From NCBI GenBank assembly GCA_015501595.1, contig JADNRX010000121.1, forward strand, positions 62,001 through 126,000: a DNA stretch of 64,000 nt, given 5' to 3'. Made by a program: the position numbers and the translations under genes. Origin of the DNA: Hymenopellis radicata. Taxonomy: Eukaryota; Basidiomycota; Agaricomycetes; Agaricales; Physalacriaceae. Shown one piece after another: positions 1 to 13,800 of the stretch. Every line of letters starts with the position of its first letter. Within the stretch, counting starts at the first letter, position 1. Below the pieces are notes generated by a model that saw nothing but the letters and a program-made list of their open reading frames with translations, was not told the DNA's origin and made no database searches.

Positions 1-3000
1 TTTCTCCCATATACCCGATCTGGAGAAGCTATACAACCAACTTCAACGGCGACGTGGGGAACGTCCTCCGGAGATGGTACTCAACAATATTCTGCAAAGG
101 GTTGAATCACCAAACTATGTGATGGCGAGCCAAAGTCTTGTAGACCTGAAGACCTTCATGTTGAACCACAAGGTTTTCATGTATGGCTTGACATCGGGGG
201 ATACCTTCAATCCACTGGTGGGAAAGATCTTGGTGGTGCTGTTTTCGTCGTCCTCGAGGGACGGCGATGGTGCAGAACCGTTGCGCCTGCTCGCATTCGA
301 GTGCTTTGGCATATTAGGAGCCGTCGATCCTGATCGAACATATATTCCAACCACCGAGATTCAAACAGTTCTCCTGACGAATTTCGCAGACGAGGAGGAA
401 TCGATTACTTTCGCTGTGCGTCTCATCGAAAAGCTTCTGGTGGACGCATTTCGGTCAACAAGTGACACTAAATACCAGGGTTATTTGGCATACGGTATCC
501 AAGAGCTGCTGAAGTTCTGCGCGTTCACGCCATCTCTCGTGCTCGGGAACGGGTCTGCGTCTTTGAAAGTTCGCAAGAGGTGGAAAGAGCTACCTCAGCA
601 CATTCATGAAACCGTCACGCCGTTTTTGGGTGCCCGATTCACCGTCAAGACTCCCCAGCCACCGCACACAACTCATCCTCTGTACCCTGACAAGTCAACG
701 TATCGCGATTGGATTCAATTATGGACAACGTATCTCATATCTCAAGTCAAGAACGCAACAGCCAAGAAGATATTTTCTGTCTTGCAACCCGCCGTACACA
801 ATAGTGACGTTGTCGTCGCCCATCATTTGCTTCCCCATCTTGTACTCCACAACCTTATTTCCGGGGATGACCAGGTCGTAGAAAACATACGCGTGGAACT
901 CATTGTGGTGTTGGAAGATCAAGTCAATCCTCACTCATCCTCGTCATCGGACAAACGGTTGTTGAGCGCTCAAGTTTGTGACATTCTGTTCGAAGCTCAA
1001 TTTACTGAACTCTTCATTCTCTTCCGTAGGTTGTGTTTATGCTTCTTGATCATCTGAACAAATGGGTTCGTAAGATCCGACAAGAGCTCTCCAAGAGGAG
1101 CGAGGGGAGCCGCAAGGGGGGCAACAACGATACGCTTGTGCGGGTGGACTCCATCCTCAGCAGCATAAATCAAGACCTGATGGCGCAGGCGGCTTACCAA
1201 AGCAAATCCTACGCTCGTGCGCTCATGAACTTTGAGCGACAGGTGGACACCCTGAAGAAGACCTCAGGCAACCGTGCTCGTCTAGCGGCTTCGTATGATC
1301 GCCTACATGAGATGTATGCACAATTGGACGAGCCGGATGGGATGGAAGGTGTCTCAGCAATGATTCTGTCCCCCTCTCTTGAGCATCAGATCCGTCAGCA
1401 TGAGAGTTTAGGGCGGTGGACTTCTGCTCAGAGCTGCTGGGAGGTGCGTCTCCAGGAATCGCCAGACAACCTCGAGTATCATCTTGGTTTGTTACGATGT
1501 CTGCGGAATCTGGGACATTACGGTACGCGTCCGGGTTTCGTTGTTATCAAAACTTGACAGTATTCCCTCAGACACGCTGGCAACCCACGTTCGTGGCGTC
1601 TTGACGCGGCATCCTTTGTGGAGCTCTGCCCTTGCAGGCTTCCAAGTGGAAAGCGCTTGGATGGTCAGTGCCTGGGACGACGTGCAGAAGATCGTCGCCG
1701 AGCACGATGACAGTCAAGACCCTGAGTTAGTTATCGCTCGCGTTCTTTTAGCTGTGCGCGGTGGCGACGAAAGTGCTGTTAGACAAACGTTGTCGGCAGC
1801 TCGTTTAGCTCTTGGAGCGCCCATCGTGACTGGCGGCGGAGGATATAGAAGATCATATCACAGTGTTCTGAACTTGCACGTTACGCACGAGCTTGAAGCT
1901 ATTCACAACGCAATGCTAGGTCTTAGGCAACCGCAATCACAGACACAGAAGCGCCGAGAGTTGTCCAAGTTCTCCGATTTCCTTCAAGGTCGACTAGAAG
2001 CTACGCTCCCATCTTTCCGCACTCGAGAGCCCATTCTTAGCATGCGACGTACTGCATTCCGCTTATTGTAAGTCATCCGTGTCGTATTCCTCCGCGCAGT
2101 CTCAATTCGCTACGCATAGTCCAACGAACGAACATGCTGTTACAGAGACCGCTAATACATGGCTGACTAGTGTGAAGATTGCTCGGAAAGCTGGACAGTG
2201 GCAGACGGCATACAGTGCTCTGTTACAAGCCAAACAAGGCCACGCGACGTACTCCTTCATGGAGAGCTCCAAGCTGACCAAGGCGACAGGAGAGCCTCAT
2301 CGCGCACTCCAAGAACTAGAGAATTCGATGCACTTGGAGGGATTCATACCGGATGGAGATACCGAAATTGTTGACCTGACAGAGGACGAATCAGACCACG
2401 TCGTTGTCAAAGCCAAGGTTGATATTAAAGCACTCCAAGTCTTACTTATCTGAACCAAAGAACAGGCGCAAGTCTTACGAAGTCGATGGGCAAGCGAAAC
2501 ACAGCGGAATGACGAAAAAACGATATGTGCCATGCTCACCCAAGCCACCGACATACGTCCAAAGTTTGTTGTTTACTCCGCGCATGATTCAGCAATTTCA
2601 CACACTTTGTAGATGGGAGAGTGGCCACTTCCGCCTTGGACATTATCAAGACGAATGCTTCAAGGCACTCAAGGCCAGAAGCAGGGACAAGGATGCGCCT
2701 ACCAAGTAAGGCATATCTATCTCTGCATCGCTCACTTCTTAGTACTTGATATAGATTGCGACTACTGAAGATGAACGTCGTGACAATCCAATGCTTTGCT
2801 CAAGCCGTGAAATATGGCTCAAAATATGTCTATCAGACGATCCCTCGCCTTCTCTCTCTTTATTTCTCCGCCACTAAATTCGCTCAGAATCTCGCGACCA
2901 TACTTGAAGCGGACCAAAAAGGCCAGCAGAAAATTGTGGATAGGCTGTTGGCCAAAAAGGAAGAAGCCGATCGTCTTAATAGTAAAAAGAAACAGCCTTC

Positions 3001-5094
3001 CGCATCCCAGATTCGCGAAGAGCAGGAAAGACAGGCTGCTGAATCGGAGGTTCAGAGGATCGCTAGCCTCCGTTCTCATGCTATCCGAGGCGAACGCCAC
3101 CTGCAGGAGGCTTTCCTTGATGCCGCAAAGACTGCACCGGCTTACCAAGTGAGAATCTCATTTGTTTTCCTTTCTGGATATCTTATTATGCATAGTGGTA
3201 TACGGTATTCCCGCAAATAGTTTCCCGAGTCGGTGCATCCACGGGCAATGACGCAGGGTACAAATCACTCGTAGTGAGAATTCTTGAAGAATATCCCGCT
3301 CAAGCCATATGGCTTTTCATATCGGCCACGAGATCTACGACCGAAATCAGACGAAAGAAAGCACATGAGCTACTCCTTCGTGTGACTGTAATGTGCCTTT
3401 CAATATTCATCGCGTTCACCGCTTACGGACTTTTGCAGGGCAATGCAAGTGTACCGCAGAAGGTGAAAGATGTCATCAACGAATGTCAGACCATGGCAAA
3501 GGAATTGCTCGACATGTGCGAACTGCAAATACCGTTGAATCGCTTGAACATGAGCACACACTTCCCTGAGCTCAAAACATGTGCCGGTCCCAACGCCAAA
3601 ACAATCGTTCCTCTTCAAGAGTCTTTAACGGCGGTCCTGCCCCCCTCTTCCGCCAAACACGACTCAGTACATAATCCCTTTCCTAAGGAGCTACCCACAT
3701 TCCTTTGTCCGTTCTGTGTTTATTATTCGTTTTCCCCAATACTGACGCCGCGCGTAGCGTTCTTGGATGACATCGAGGTCATGAGTTCGTTGGCCAAACC
3801 GAAGAAGATCAGCTTGAAAGCAAGTAATGGCCAAACATACTCGTTCCTCGGAAAGCCGAAAGACGATTTGAGGAAGGACGCAAGGTTGATGGATTTCAAC
3901 AGCGTAATCAATAAGCTCCTCAACTCGAACTCCGAATCTCGCCGCCGGCAACTTCGTATGTTGTGTTACTTCCTGCGATGGATTTTGCTCACTGGAATTT
4001 CTCCACCAGATATCAGGACATATGGTGTAGTCACGCTCAACGAGGAGTGTGGCTTCATTCAATGGGTGCCCAATACCGGCACCCTACGTCCCATCATTGC
4101 CAAATATTACGCAACGGTTCGTTCATCGTCTACTCTACGCCAGCCATGGTTTTTACACAACATATAGGACCCTTCTACCGCATTTGGGGTGAAAGGCACT
4201 GCTGACGAGTTGAAGGACGGCATATTTGAAAAGATTCTTGCTACGTACGTTTTTCTCATCGCTTCTGTACTAAAAGCCTCATTCTCTGCAGTCATAAGCC
4301 TGTGTTACAAAACTGGTTTCTCGAAACGTTTCCAGAGCCCACGGCGTGGCTTACCGCCGTACGAACTACGGACGAACGGCGGCTGTCATGTCAATGGTCG
4401 GTTTCATTTTGGGGTATGTCTATCTCTTGTCTTTGTCTTTCCTTCGACTTGCTACCATCCACTACAGGCTCGGTGACCGGCACTGCGAGAATATTCTTCT
4501 TGACGTGAATACGGGCGACGTTGTGCACGTCGACTTCAACTGTCTCTTTGAGAAGGGCAAACTGTTGGAGACGCCTGAGCGCGTTCCATTCCGCCTGACG
4601 CAGAATATCATCGGCGGGCTGGGCGTCACCGGGGTGGAGGGCGTCTTCCGCGTGTCGTGCGAGCTGACGTTTGACATCCTGAGGCAGAACAAGGACCCGC
4701 TGACGAGTGTGCTCGACTCGTTCTTGCACGACCCGCTCCAAGAGTTTATGGACGAGAAGAATCGTCGGGTGGGTGTCGCTTTCTACTAGAGCACAGAGTG
4801 ATTGCTTACTAGTTTGACTAAAGCAACGCCGGATGAAGCAGAGCATTAGCACGGAGGATGTGGCTAGGACGCCGCTTGACGAGATCGCCAAGAAGCTGAT
4901 GGGCATATATGTGACGAGTTCGGTCCTTGAGAATCGGACCAAGCAGATGTCGACGAAGAACTTGGTGCAGGTGTTGATTCTGGAGGCGTCGAGTCTGTCC
5001 AACTTGGTGGGTTGTTGTCGTCTGCTCTTTGCTCTACGCTCATTCGGTTTGATTGAAGGCCCGAATGTACGTTGGATGGGCGCCATGGATGTAA
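1..5094 (+). CDS. ATR: ATR/Mec1/Rad3 checkpoint kinase, 3' part (5' end outside window)
   Basis: PI3K-like protein kinase that senses RPA-coated single-stranded DNA and starts the DNA-damage checkpoint. The frame is open at base 2, so the gene begins upstream. About 16 exons joined by 47-57 nt introns are seen (for example 974-1029, 1523-1571, 2068-2119, 3956-4009, 4414-4467, 5007-5058). In order: HEAT/FAT helices (AFECFGILGAVDP), FAT segments (WESGHFRLGHYQDECFKAL, KYVYQTIPRLL), kinase entry (SLAKPKKISLKAS, KPKDDLRKDARLMDFN), catalytic loop GDRHCENILLD, then VHVDFNCLF, and a FATC tail read across the last intron, MYVGWAPWM-stop. The order and spacing match ATR, not ATM or TOR. Near 4354-4360 the frame slips by one base between TFPEPTAW and TNYGRTAAVMSMVG, with no room for an intron. 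One missing C in the GCC run would restore it, so I read a base-call error rather than a pseudogene. Confidence 0.95.
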
Positions 5095-5538
5095 TTGTAG
5101 ATCTTTTCAGTCAAACTCATGCTATATTTCACGAATATTACTCTGTACTTTTACCATATAATCTCTTTCAACGTAGACGACATACATATGTACACAGATG
5201 ATATACAATAATTGATGCAGCACAGAGTCAAACTAGCTCCTATGAAATTCGTCCAGAAACACGGAGAATGGTACTTTACCTGCTCTGACGCGACGTGGTC
5301 AACCAATGGTCAACCATCGGATTGCATTTGGTCGCATTCAAAGATTTCCGCAAAGTGACGTGAATTGGAACGGTGTTCGTGGACATTTGAGTGTTGGGGT
5401 TTCGCGCTCCTAAAAGCTTGTAGGTCCTCGGGGCACATTGAACAGACAAGAATATTACCAAGTACACTAACTGACGCGACCAGTATCATATGGCCAGCCA
5501 TTACAAGTGAATTATACTGCATATAGAGTCGTACGCAA
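5095..5538. other. convergent intergenic region
   Basis: 444 bp between the ATR stop and the FIT-family stop, on opposite strands. It should hold both 3' UTRs. Only short frames without recognisable domains are present, and no repeat or RNA gene was seen. Confidence 0.5.
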
Positions 5539-6412
5539 TCACTGTGTATGTGATTTCTCTCTAGAGTTCAAATATGAAGGTATCTGGGTAATTGAGAAGG
5601 AAGCTATACCAAGCACTATAATAGAGAGATGAGTAAAAATTGTGGCGAGAGGAGTAGTTTGCTCACAGAGTCCGGTAATCTTCTCGAACGGCGAATGAAA
5701 GTATATGCTCGTTGTACAAGATGCCAACAGCCACAGTCCGACTAGGGCGACGTTTGCCCAAACAGCATAGGTATGGAGAGCGGACCATGGTTCCGACTGG
5801 CGACGCAGTGATACACGAAGCTGGTCGATGAGAAAAGGGATGCCATGGTGAGAAGGAAGATGTGGCCGGAGATGTCGTGTCCCTTCCTGAGTCTCGGTTT
5901 GCCGCGCCATTCTGGGGGAACACTGAAGGACGCCTGGGATGAGGCTAAGAGAGAGGCGTGGTCGACAGGATTGATGGGTGTCTTTTGGAAGCAATATTCC
6001 TGGGGAACGGTGATAACCTCGCCCGAGGGCAGCGAGACGAAACAGTCTCCGCCCGAGGCGACGATGAAGCGCTCGATGAGCGCGGGCCCGAAGAACCAGC
6101 TGGTGAACACGAGCCATGCGCACGTCTCCGCGGTCCACTTGGCGAGTCTCGACGCGGTGCGCGACGACGGCGGGCTGGTTGCCCACAACGCCAGGAATGC
6201 GGCAGACGTCCAGCCCCAGGCGTACTTGATAAAGTAGACGTTTAGGAAATTGGATTTGCTGGCCCAGTAGTGGGTCTTGCCGAGGGGATGGGGAGATGGG
6301 TGAGAAGGGGATTGGAGGTGTCGAGGTAGGTGCCATAGGCGACCGAGTAGGCGGTTCCGATGAGCACTGTGGCGGACACGACTGCTGCAGCTGATATTCG
6401 GATGTCGGTCAT
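5539..6412 (-). CDS. FIT-family (Scs3/FITM2-like) ER membrane protein
   Basis: Fat-storage-inducing transmembrane protein, an ER enzyme family active on acyl-CoA/phospholipids and needed for lipid droplet budding and ER homeostasis. Start is ATG at 6412 (MTDIRISAAAVVSATVLIG, a membrane segment). Then come YLDTSNPLLTH, NVYFIKYAWGWTSAAF, the family signature KGHDISGHIFLL with its conserved histidine, and a last hydrophobic stretch before FHSPFEKITG. A 51-nt in-frame intron lies at 5616-5666. Predicted length is about 274 residues, the size of yeast Yft2. The frame slips by -1 twice: at the G run 6290-6293 (C run on the coding strand) and near 5830-5837, just after the signature. No intron fits either place. 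With both slips corrected the protein is full length, so the gene is probably intact and the sequence faulty. Confidence 0.85.
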
Positions 6413-6787
6413 GATGGTAAGAGCAAACGTCAGTGCGAAACGATCAGGTGATAAATTCGGCGACCATAGCCATCTGCCGATCAAGTTGGCCTCTTGGAGC
6501 ACTTGGAGCGTTCATCAATTTAGAAATCGACCAAGACACCGCGCACTCGATTTCCTTCAAGCCGGCATGGACCGGTGGCAGCAGTTACGATGTCTACGGC
6601 GGCCCTGATGCACTCCAAATACCACCAACGTCGCTTGTCAAGCTCAGCATTTGAGGGGAAGACATGTACAAAGAACTTTGGATAGTGGGATTTATGTATC
6701 TCGTACGCATTAACTTGTTGGTGTTGTACGTACTCATGAAGAAGCTATTGCCAAAATGGGACGAACGTTCTTGAGATACCAACCACG
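6413..6787. promoter_or_regulatory. divergent promoter region, FIT gene / MYND gene
   Basis: 375 bp between two divergent start codons (6412 minus, 6788 plus). It must carry both promoters and 5' UTRs. I see no clear TATA box or repeat. Confidence 0.4.
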
Positions 6788-7874
6788 ATGGCGTTTGCCG
6801 GTTTTCAACTTCCAGCACCTTTCTCGGATGACTTTGCCGTCCTCCTTGGTATGAATCTCGTTGCGCGTAGTATACAGGAGCTGCGAACCCATTGCCAGGC
6901 ATCAAACAGTCTGCGAATCCCAACTATCCTGTTCTCGATGAAATCGAGAAATTCACATCGATGTGCGAGTTCGTGAGTTCATCTAACGTTTTTTGCCTGG
7001 TAGATCTCTGACCGGGCACAAGATAGATCGCTTGAATCAAGAATCTGAAGAACAGCAGATCATCGTCCTTTCTCGCTTTGCTGCCTTTTACCTTCCCGCA
7101 ACGATTGACCGTGCCCTGAATCCGCCGCCACTTGTCATGGCTGGAGCCTCTCCAGATATGATCGCTGACTGCGTCCTTCTCAACGGCTATATCCTCATGT
7201 TATCGGCGTTGCAGGACATACCCTACTTTACGCACTACTTCCGGAGTTCGAGTCCCGCCACGGCGCAAGGGAAGCGGCTCCCAGGTCTCATCGCTGAACG
7301 CCTCGTCACGTTCAGTCCTCGATGGAATGAGGGTATGCATCGGGAGCGCACGCGCAACGACCCGGATTATAAGAACGAGCTGGTTACTATTTTGCAACTG
7401 TTGGCGTCGTTGTGTACGATCTATGTGAGGGATGATAGTATCGCAATTCCGAGTGAGACGAAGGAGCGGTTGTTGCCTGTGCTTGAGGCGTGGAAGAGGG
7501 AGTATAGGAATGAGGACCTCGGGAGGTTTGCGCAACGGCTGTATGCGATTTTGACGAATCCGGCGTTTCGGCCGGTTGTTAAGATGGTTAGGAAGGGGAT
7601 GAAGAATTGGGATATGTGTGGGTTGCCGACGTGTGAGGTTAAGGAGAATCTGAAGGCGTGTTCCAAGTGAGTGGCAAGTTTGCATTGATTGTGATTCACA
7701 TCTCATGGGGCCAGGTGTTTGACGGTTAGATATGTAGGTTTTTTATGCCTCGTTCAGGTATCACTTTTGACGCGAAGGTAGTGTTCTGCAGCCCATCAAC
7801 GAGAGCATTGGAATTACGATCAAGGCCGTAGTTTGGTAACTCACAAAGAAGTGTGCCACAAAGTGACCTATTAG
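6788..7874 (+). CDS. MYND zinc-finger protein with helical N-terminal region
   Basis: A basidiomycete-type protein of unknown function ending in a MYND finger, a zinc fold used for protein binding. The main exon (from 7004) reads HKIDRLNQESEEQQIIVLSRF onward with helices and no enzyme motif. The finger is split by two 48-nt introns (7667-7714 and 7734-7781): CGLPTC, then CSK/CLTVRY, then CSAAHQREHW and a later HKEVC. The 19-nt exon 7715-7733 is needed to complete it. The 5' end is less sure. ATG 6788 with an intron at 6801-6877 joins in phase to ANPLPGIKQSANPNYPVLDE, but the frame then slips by -1 near 7000-7008, between NVFCLVDL and LTGHKIDRL. That slip could be a lost base; a 31-nt intron is the less likely reading. 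Confidence 0.65.
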
Positions 7875-7982
7875 CCGTCTCGCAGTACCAATCTATCTTC
7901 TTGTACCCAATGTATTTTGTATACCACAAGAGCTCGCTGCTCGACGCATTTGATCGATGACGTAATTTTATATACCTTGAAC

Positions 7983-8594
7983 ATGAACGCCTTCCTGCCC
8001 AAACATCTTTTAGCGCGATGCTACGCCCGCTCCGCTACCTCTGCCAGTAAATGGCATACCGCAGGATACCCCTCCACCAAATCCATCCTCGACGACGACG
8101 ACTCCGGTCCTCTAGATCTCTCCGAAGACAACGACATTGTGAACCGCGTCCGTCCCGGCACGCCACCTCTGCACCGCAGAAAACCGCCCAAAACGCCCAC
8201 GCCGGAAGAGCATCTGCGGCACCGGCAGATTCTCAAGGAGAAGTTTCCGGACGGGTGGAATCCGCCGCGCAAGATATCGCGCGAGGCGATGGACGGCCTG
8301 CGCTCGTTGCACCACTTTGAGCCGGACAAGTTCACGACGCCGTTTCTTGCCGACAAGTTCAAAATCAGCCCAGAGGCGGTCAGGCGAATATTGAAGGCAA
8401 AGTGGGAGCCCTCGAAGGAGCGGAGGCTGGAGATGAGGGAGAAGGAGCGCAAGTCCAAGACAGAGTTTGTCAAGTTGAGCAGGCTACAGGAAAAGATGGA
8501 GATGGAGGCTGCGTTTGCTGAGAAGCGGGAGGAGAGACAAAAGACGCATGGATTCGCTGGTGTCGACGAGAAAGACGGCTTCACGTTTGGTTGA
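7983..8594 (+). CDS. RRG9: Rrg9-like mitochondrial protein
   Basis: Homolog of 'required for respiratory growth 9' (Neugrin/Rrg9 family), a matrix protein needed for mitochondrial genome maintenance in yeast; its biochemical role is not settled. Single exon of 203 codons. I chose the second ATG of the open frame because it begins a basic, alcohol-rich presequence ([19 protein letters not shown]) fit for mitochondrial import. The diagnostic block is [16 protein letters not shown], then [20 protein letters not shown] and ILKAKW, which resembles a helix-turn-helix. The charged C-terminus ([12 protein letters not shown] and after) should form a helix. The gene converges on the ALAD gene with only 50 bp between stops. 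Confidence 0.85.
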   Translation: MNAFLPKHLLARCYARSATSASKWHTAGYPSTKSILDDDDSGPLDLSEDNDIVNRVRPGTPPLHRRKPPKTPTPEEHLRHRQILKEKFPDGWNPPRKISREAMDGLRSLHHFEPDKFTTPFLADKFKISPEAVRRILKAKWEPSKERRLEMREKERKSKTEFVKLSRLQEKMEMEAAFAEKREERQKTHGFAGVDEKDGFTFG

Positions 8595-8644
8595 TTCTTC
8601 TATATTACACCCACTAATCTACTACATAATGATACACCAATGTT

Positions 8645-9885
<1,241 letters not shown>

Positions 9886-10280
9886 GGTCGGTACTGGCTA
9901 CGTGGAGGAAGGAGTAAAAGAAAGCGAGGAACGGATTCGGACAACGATCTATGTAGTAACTCCGAACTGCCGACGCTCGCTTCAGCTGCTTACTTAGCCG
10001 GTATTGGCATGTTATCTCTCATTCTCACTCAACTGATACGAGCCCGTCATTCAGTTCGACGAGAATATCGATATCGACTCGGGAATGTTACCGGAAACCC
10101 AAGCTCTCTAAGCGCGTTGCAGCTGGGAAACTTGCATTCGCGTACACAGTGTGATGATTCCCGGGATCGCACAGTCCAGTTACAGAATATTTCCCACTCT
10201 AAGAGCGTGCACAGAGTCCCTTGACAGCGTCTACCCAATACCCGTAATATACATCGCCGGCGCGTACATAACGCGTCGTT
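9886..10280. promoter_or_regulatory. HEM2 upstream region / LSM2 3' region
   Basis: 395 bp between two tandem minus-strand genes. It should contain the LSM2 3' UTR and the HEM2 promoter. No convincing TATA box, repeat or further exon was found; the plus-strand frame crossing it is a shadow of HEM2 exon 2. Confidence 0.4.
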
Positions 10281-10762
10281 CTATCGTTTCGCCTGATTTT
10301 GTGCCTCTGTATAACCGTTGAAAACATAATGATATGTAAAAGTCTATGACGCTCACCTCTCCTTGTCGCATCCTCTAGGAGTTGCGTATCGACATGCTCT
10401 GCTGGCAGTTGGACGTAGCGTACCACCGACCCACGAATGAAGCAGTTTTTGACAGCCATCTGCCACATCGTTAGGATAAAATCAAGTCGTCCGCTCGAAG
10501 CGCACCATATGAGGATGCCGTGCCGCATCCAGGACCTGGATATTGTCCAGTCGTATATTTAAAAATCTAGCCTTGATCAGTGTCCGATGCTCATGCGCCT
10601 GCCATTACACGCACTGGTCGACCGATTTGAGGACACCCGTTATCGAGAGATCATTCTTGAGCTCGACAGTGACTTGCTGGTCTGTCAGCGTCTTGAAAAC
10701 GGAGAAAATGAGCTGGAAATCGTTGAGTAACGGTTGGAATGAGCAAGCAAGGAGTGCACCAT
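10281..10762 (-). CDS. LSM2: U6 snRNA-associated Sm-like protein LSm2
   Basis: Subunit of the LSm2-8 ring (U6 snRNP, splicing) and the LSm1-7 ring (mRNA decay). Five coding exons. The first is only the start codon: ATG at 10760-10762 is followed at once by a 47-nt intron (10713-10759). Other introns are at 10567-10614, 10460-10505 and 10307-10356. The Sm1 motif is seen in KTLTDQQVTVELKNDLSI and GVLKSVDQ, and Sm2 in KNCFIRGSVVRYVQLP, followed by VDTQLLEDATRR. The order and spacing are those of LSm2 and not of other Sm proteins; length about 96 residues is normal. It diverges from the Zn2Cys6 gene with about 100 bp between the start codons. Confidence 0.95.
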
Positions 10763-10864
10763 GGTGGTGGTCGTTATGTAAGGCCGATGACTCAACTTCT
10801 TGTAGAGTCCGATCATGGTCGGTTCTCCCCACCCTCTGTATCCACTCTATATGTACCCCCCAAG

Positions 10865-13800
10865 ATGGCCCCTAGTTATGTACAGTTTTCCAACAAGGAA
10901 AAGACTGACATGCGCCGTATTCGCGGACAGCTCTCTTGCGCTGAATGCCGCCGGTCCGTGACTAGCACGTCTTGACATTCATTTCGGTCATGCTCATCGT
11001 GCTTACCAGGTTGAAACTCAAATGTGATAAACAGATTCCCTGTGGCTCTTGCTGTTAGTCTCCGTCTCTATGTCTTCCTTGATGTTCACTCCCTCCAGTG
11101 CGACGCGGTTGCGATTCGATCTGTCCCACTGGTATGTCAATTCACTGACCTTGATCCTATCAGGCTCTGAATAGCACTCCAGGGACCCTTGCGAATGGCA
11201 CGGGCAAGAAGTAACAAGTCCTTGACGCGTCGGAAGAGATAGCTAATCTCTCGTACAGGCTCGTCGTTTCCGATACAAGCGATCTCCACCACAAGGTTGA
11301 AGAAATGGGAGAACGCATCAAAGCACTAGAACAAGCTATAGAACAGTTTCAATCCACCATCTCTACCGATACACATTCCCTTCTGCGTCCCGAGCTCTTG
11401 AACATCAAGTTTCCTCCTGGACTTTCACTGCCTACAGAGAAGCAGGAGCAGCCAACTCTTGAGCTCGCCGATGCTTTAGGCACCCTTACGATTAACGAGA
11501 ATGGTAGCACCAAGTACTTTGGAAGTACAGCTGGTACAGAAGTAAGTTCTCATTGAGCCCCGACCTTTGCAAGCGTTAACATTACTCGACAGACATTGTT
11601 TCTAGTAAGTCCTTCTCATTTCAAGCAAAGACCACGGTTCGAGTGACACTCAAGGCTGGCGCAGAAATTCAGCACCAAAGCTTCGTCGACAACGAATCCT
11701 TCAAGTCTATACCTGTATCCCGGCTACAAACAGGTTTCCCTATAGGCGAAGGCTCGACATGGGACGTTGCAAAATCTCTTCCTCTCCTTTACGCGTTCCT
11801 CCCCCCCAAACCGCGCGCCTGGACACTCTGCGAGACCTATCTACAGAACGGGGCTTGGAGTGGCAATGTGGTCACTAGAAGCGAGATTGTTGATGATATC
11901 CTGGCGCCTATTTACAAGCGTGTCGAACTGCATACCGAAGCTAGTGAAGCAGAAACTCCAGTGATGCATCATAAATTGGCGACACTGTTTCTGGGTTTGT
12001 GGATATGTTTTTTATTTCCATTCAGCGTTGACTTATTCCTTCCCTAGTTTTCGCTCTTGGGACGCTCCTCGATCTCACTGCGCCGCCTTATAGTCCAGAG
12101 GCCGATAATTATTTCGACCTCGGGGTTTCAGCTCTTAACCTGCATCCCTTGTTCAGTTCACCAGAGACTGGGACGGTTCAAGCGTTGCTACTGATGGCTG
12201 TATATCTGAGCCTCGGAGGTAGGAGATTCACGATGGAAGGTGCTTGGTCAATGGTTGCGTTGGCGTCAAAACTTGGACAGAGCGTAAGGCGTTACTGCTA
12301 AATGATGTTGATATTGACTGATGTAGTTGTTGTTGTTCAGATTGGTCTCCGTACGTTCATGAACCGGCTCTGCTATGTCTCCATATTAAGACGTCTAGAT
12401 CGTGAAAGCGCGCAATGGAAGTTGGACCCAAAGATTTTGGATCGACGACGAAAGCTGTTTTGGGAGTTGTACACGTACGACGTGTCCCTAGTAGGCCGAA
12501 TTATCTTGTCATGTCATCACACTCTGCTGATTACTCTGCGTAGAGCGTCAAGCTTGGGAGACCTCCTTCAATTCGGCTGAGTTATGTCGACGTTCCGTTA
12601 CCGATAGATGATGAACAAAGCCTCGACGAAGATGGAACTATCGTCCCCGGCTGTAAGTCCACTTTTCTCCCCGCGTTTATACCTTAAACGTTTTTGTAGA
12701 TCACTGGCTCAAATGGAACTTTGCAAAGACTGTACGTATATTTTATAAGATTGTCATTGCGTTGGAGTGTTCACCTATACCCAGCTGATCTCAAAGGTCG
12801 CTGAAGTGACATTAAGCGCCAAGCCCCTGCCCTATAGCGCGATTCTGGATCTTGATCGTATACTACGCGAAGGAAAGCCATACAAAAAGTATAGGATAGG
12901 GAAATCGTGGGAGGGGTCGCCGTTACCGAACAAGTTCTTCCGTCCGTTCTTGCTGAAGCAGCATCGCGCTGTCAGTTGAGTGATACCTACCACCCCTTTT
13001 GATCCGTACTCATATTTCTCTGTAGCGGGAATGTATATACATCGAAGCTACTTTGCTCAAGCAGTGCTGACGCATCCTTCCGATCCCTTGTTGAGCCCGT
13101 ATGCTGCGTCATACCTAGCGGCATACCGTTGCGCATCCGGTCTTATAAGCATAAAAGTCAAGTACTTTACGAGGTTTCCCGAATTGCTCATACGTTGGTG
13201 GAGTATTTGGTCAAGCTGTGAGTTTTTTTTCTGATTACCTCTTGCACACTCGGAGCTCATTTTATCCTCTTTAGTCTTTTCCGCTTCTGTATGTTTCCCC
13301 TCTTCGTTCATAACTATTGCTCAAAGTTTCCAGATCATCGTCGGAACAGTGGCAATTCATACAAGAGACTCTCATCTCGCTGCGCGCGCATTCGCCGAAC
13401 TCTGCCTCGCTGTTGAGCTTTTTGAGAAAGGCTCTATTAGCTCAACTCGCGCTCGACATGGACTGGTAAATAAATACCATCTGCCGGCATGATTTGGTCA
13501 ACCTCACGTACGCTCTAGGTGATACTCCAGCGACTCCGGGATAGAGCCGTCACATTCTTCTCTCAGCAGGATGCCGAACAGGTCGTCGGCTACTCTGCCA
13601 AACCTCGCATAGACACATCAGACTTTGACGACGAGCTCGAAATCTTTGGAGGCCAAACGAGAGTGGTTGTGAGCCGGCTGCTCGCTAGACGCCCCATGCC
13701 CTCCCCCGCTCCCCCACAGCCGGTTCCCATGATGCTGGAAAACAACCAACAGTCATTGGTCGACTTTTTCGCGTCACAGATGGGTCCTGATTGGACGACA

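Noticed and set aside
7245..7260. GAGTTCGAGTCCCGCC, similar to a tRNA B box
   Set aside because: It lies within the coding exon of the MYND gene, with no A box or foldable cloverleaf around it.
7715..7742. Apparent truncation of the MYND finger after VRY
   Set aside because: A 48-nt intron (7734-7781) restores the second half of the finger (CSAAHQREHW); the gene is not truncated there.
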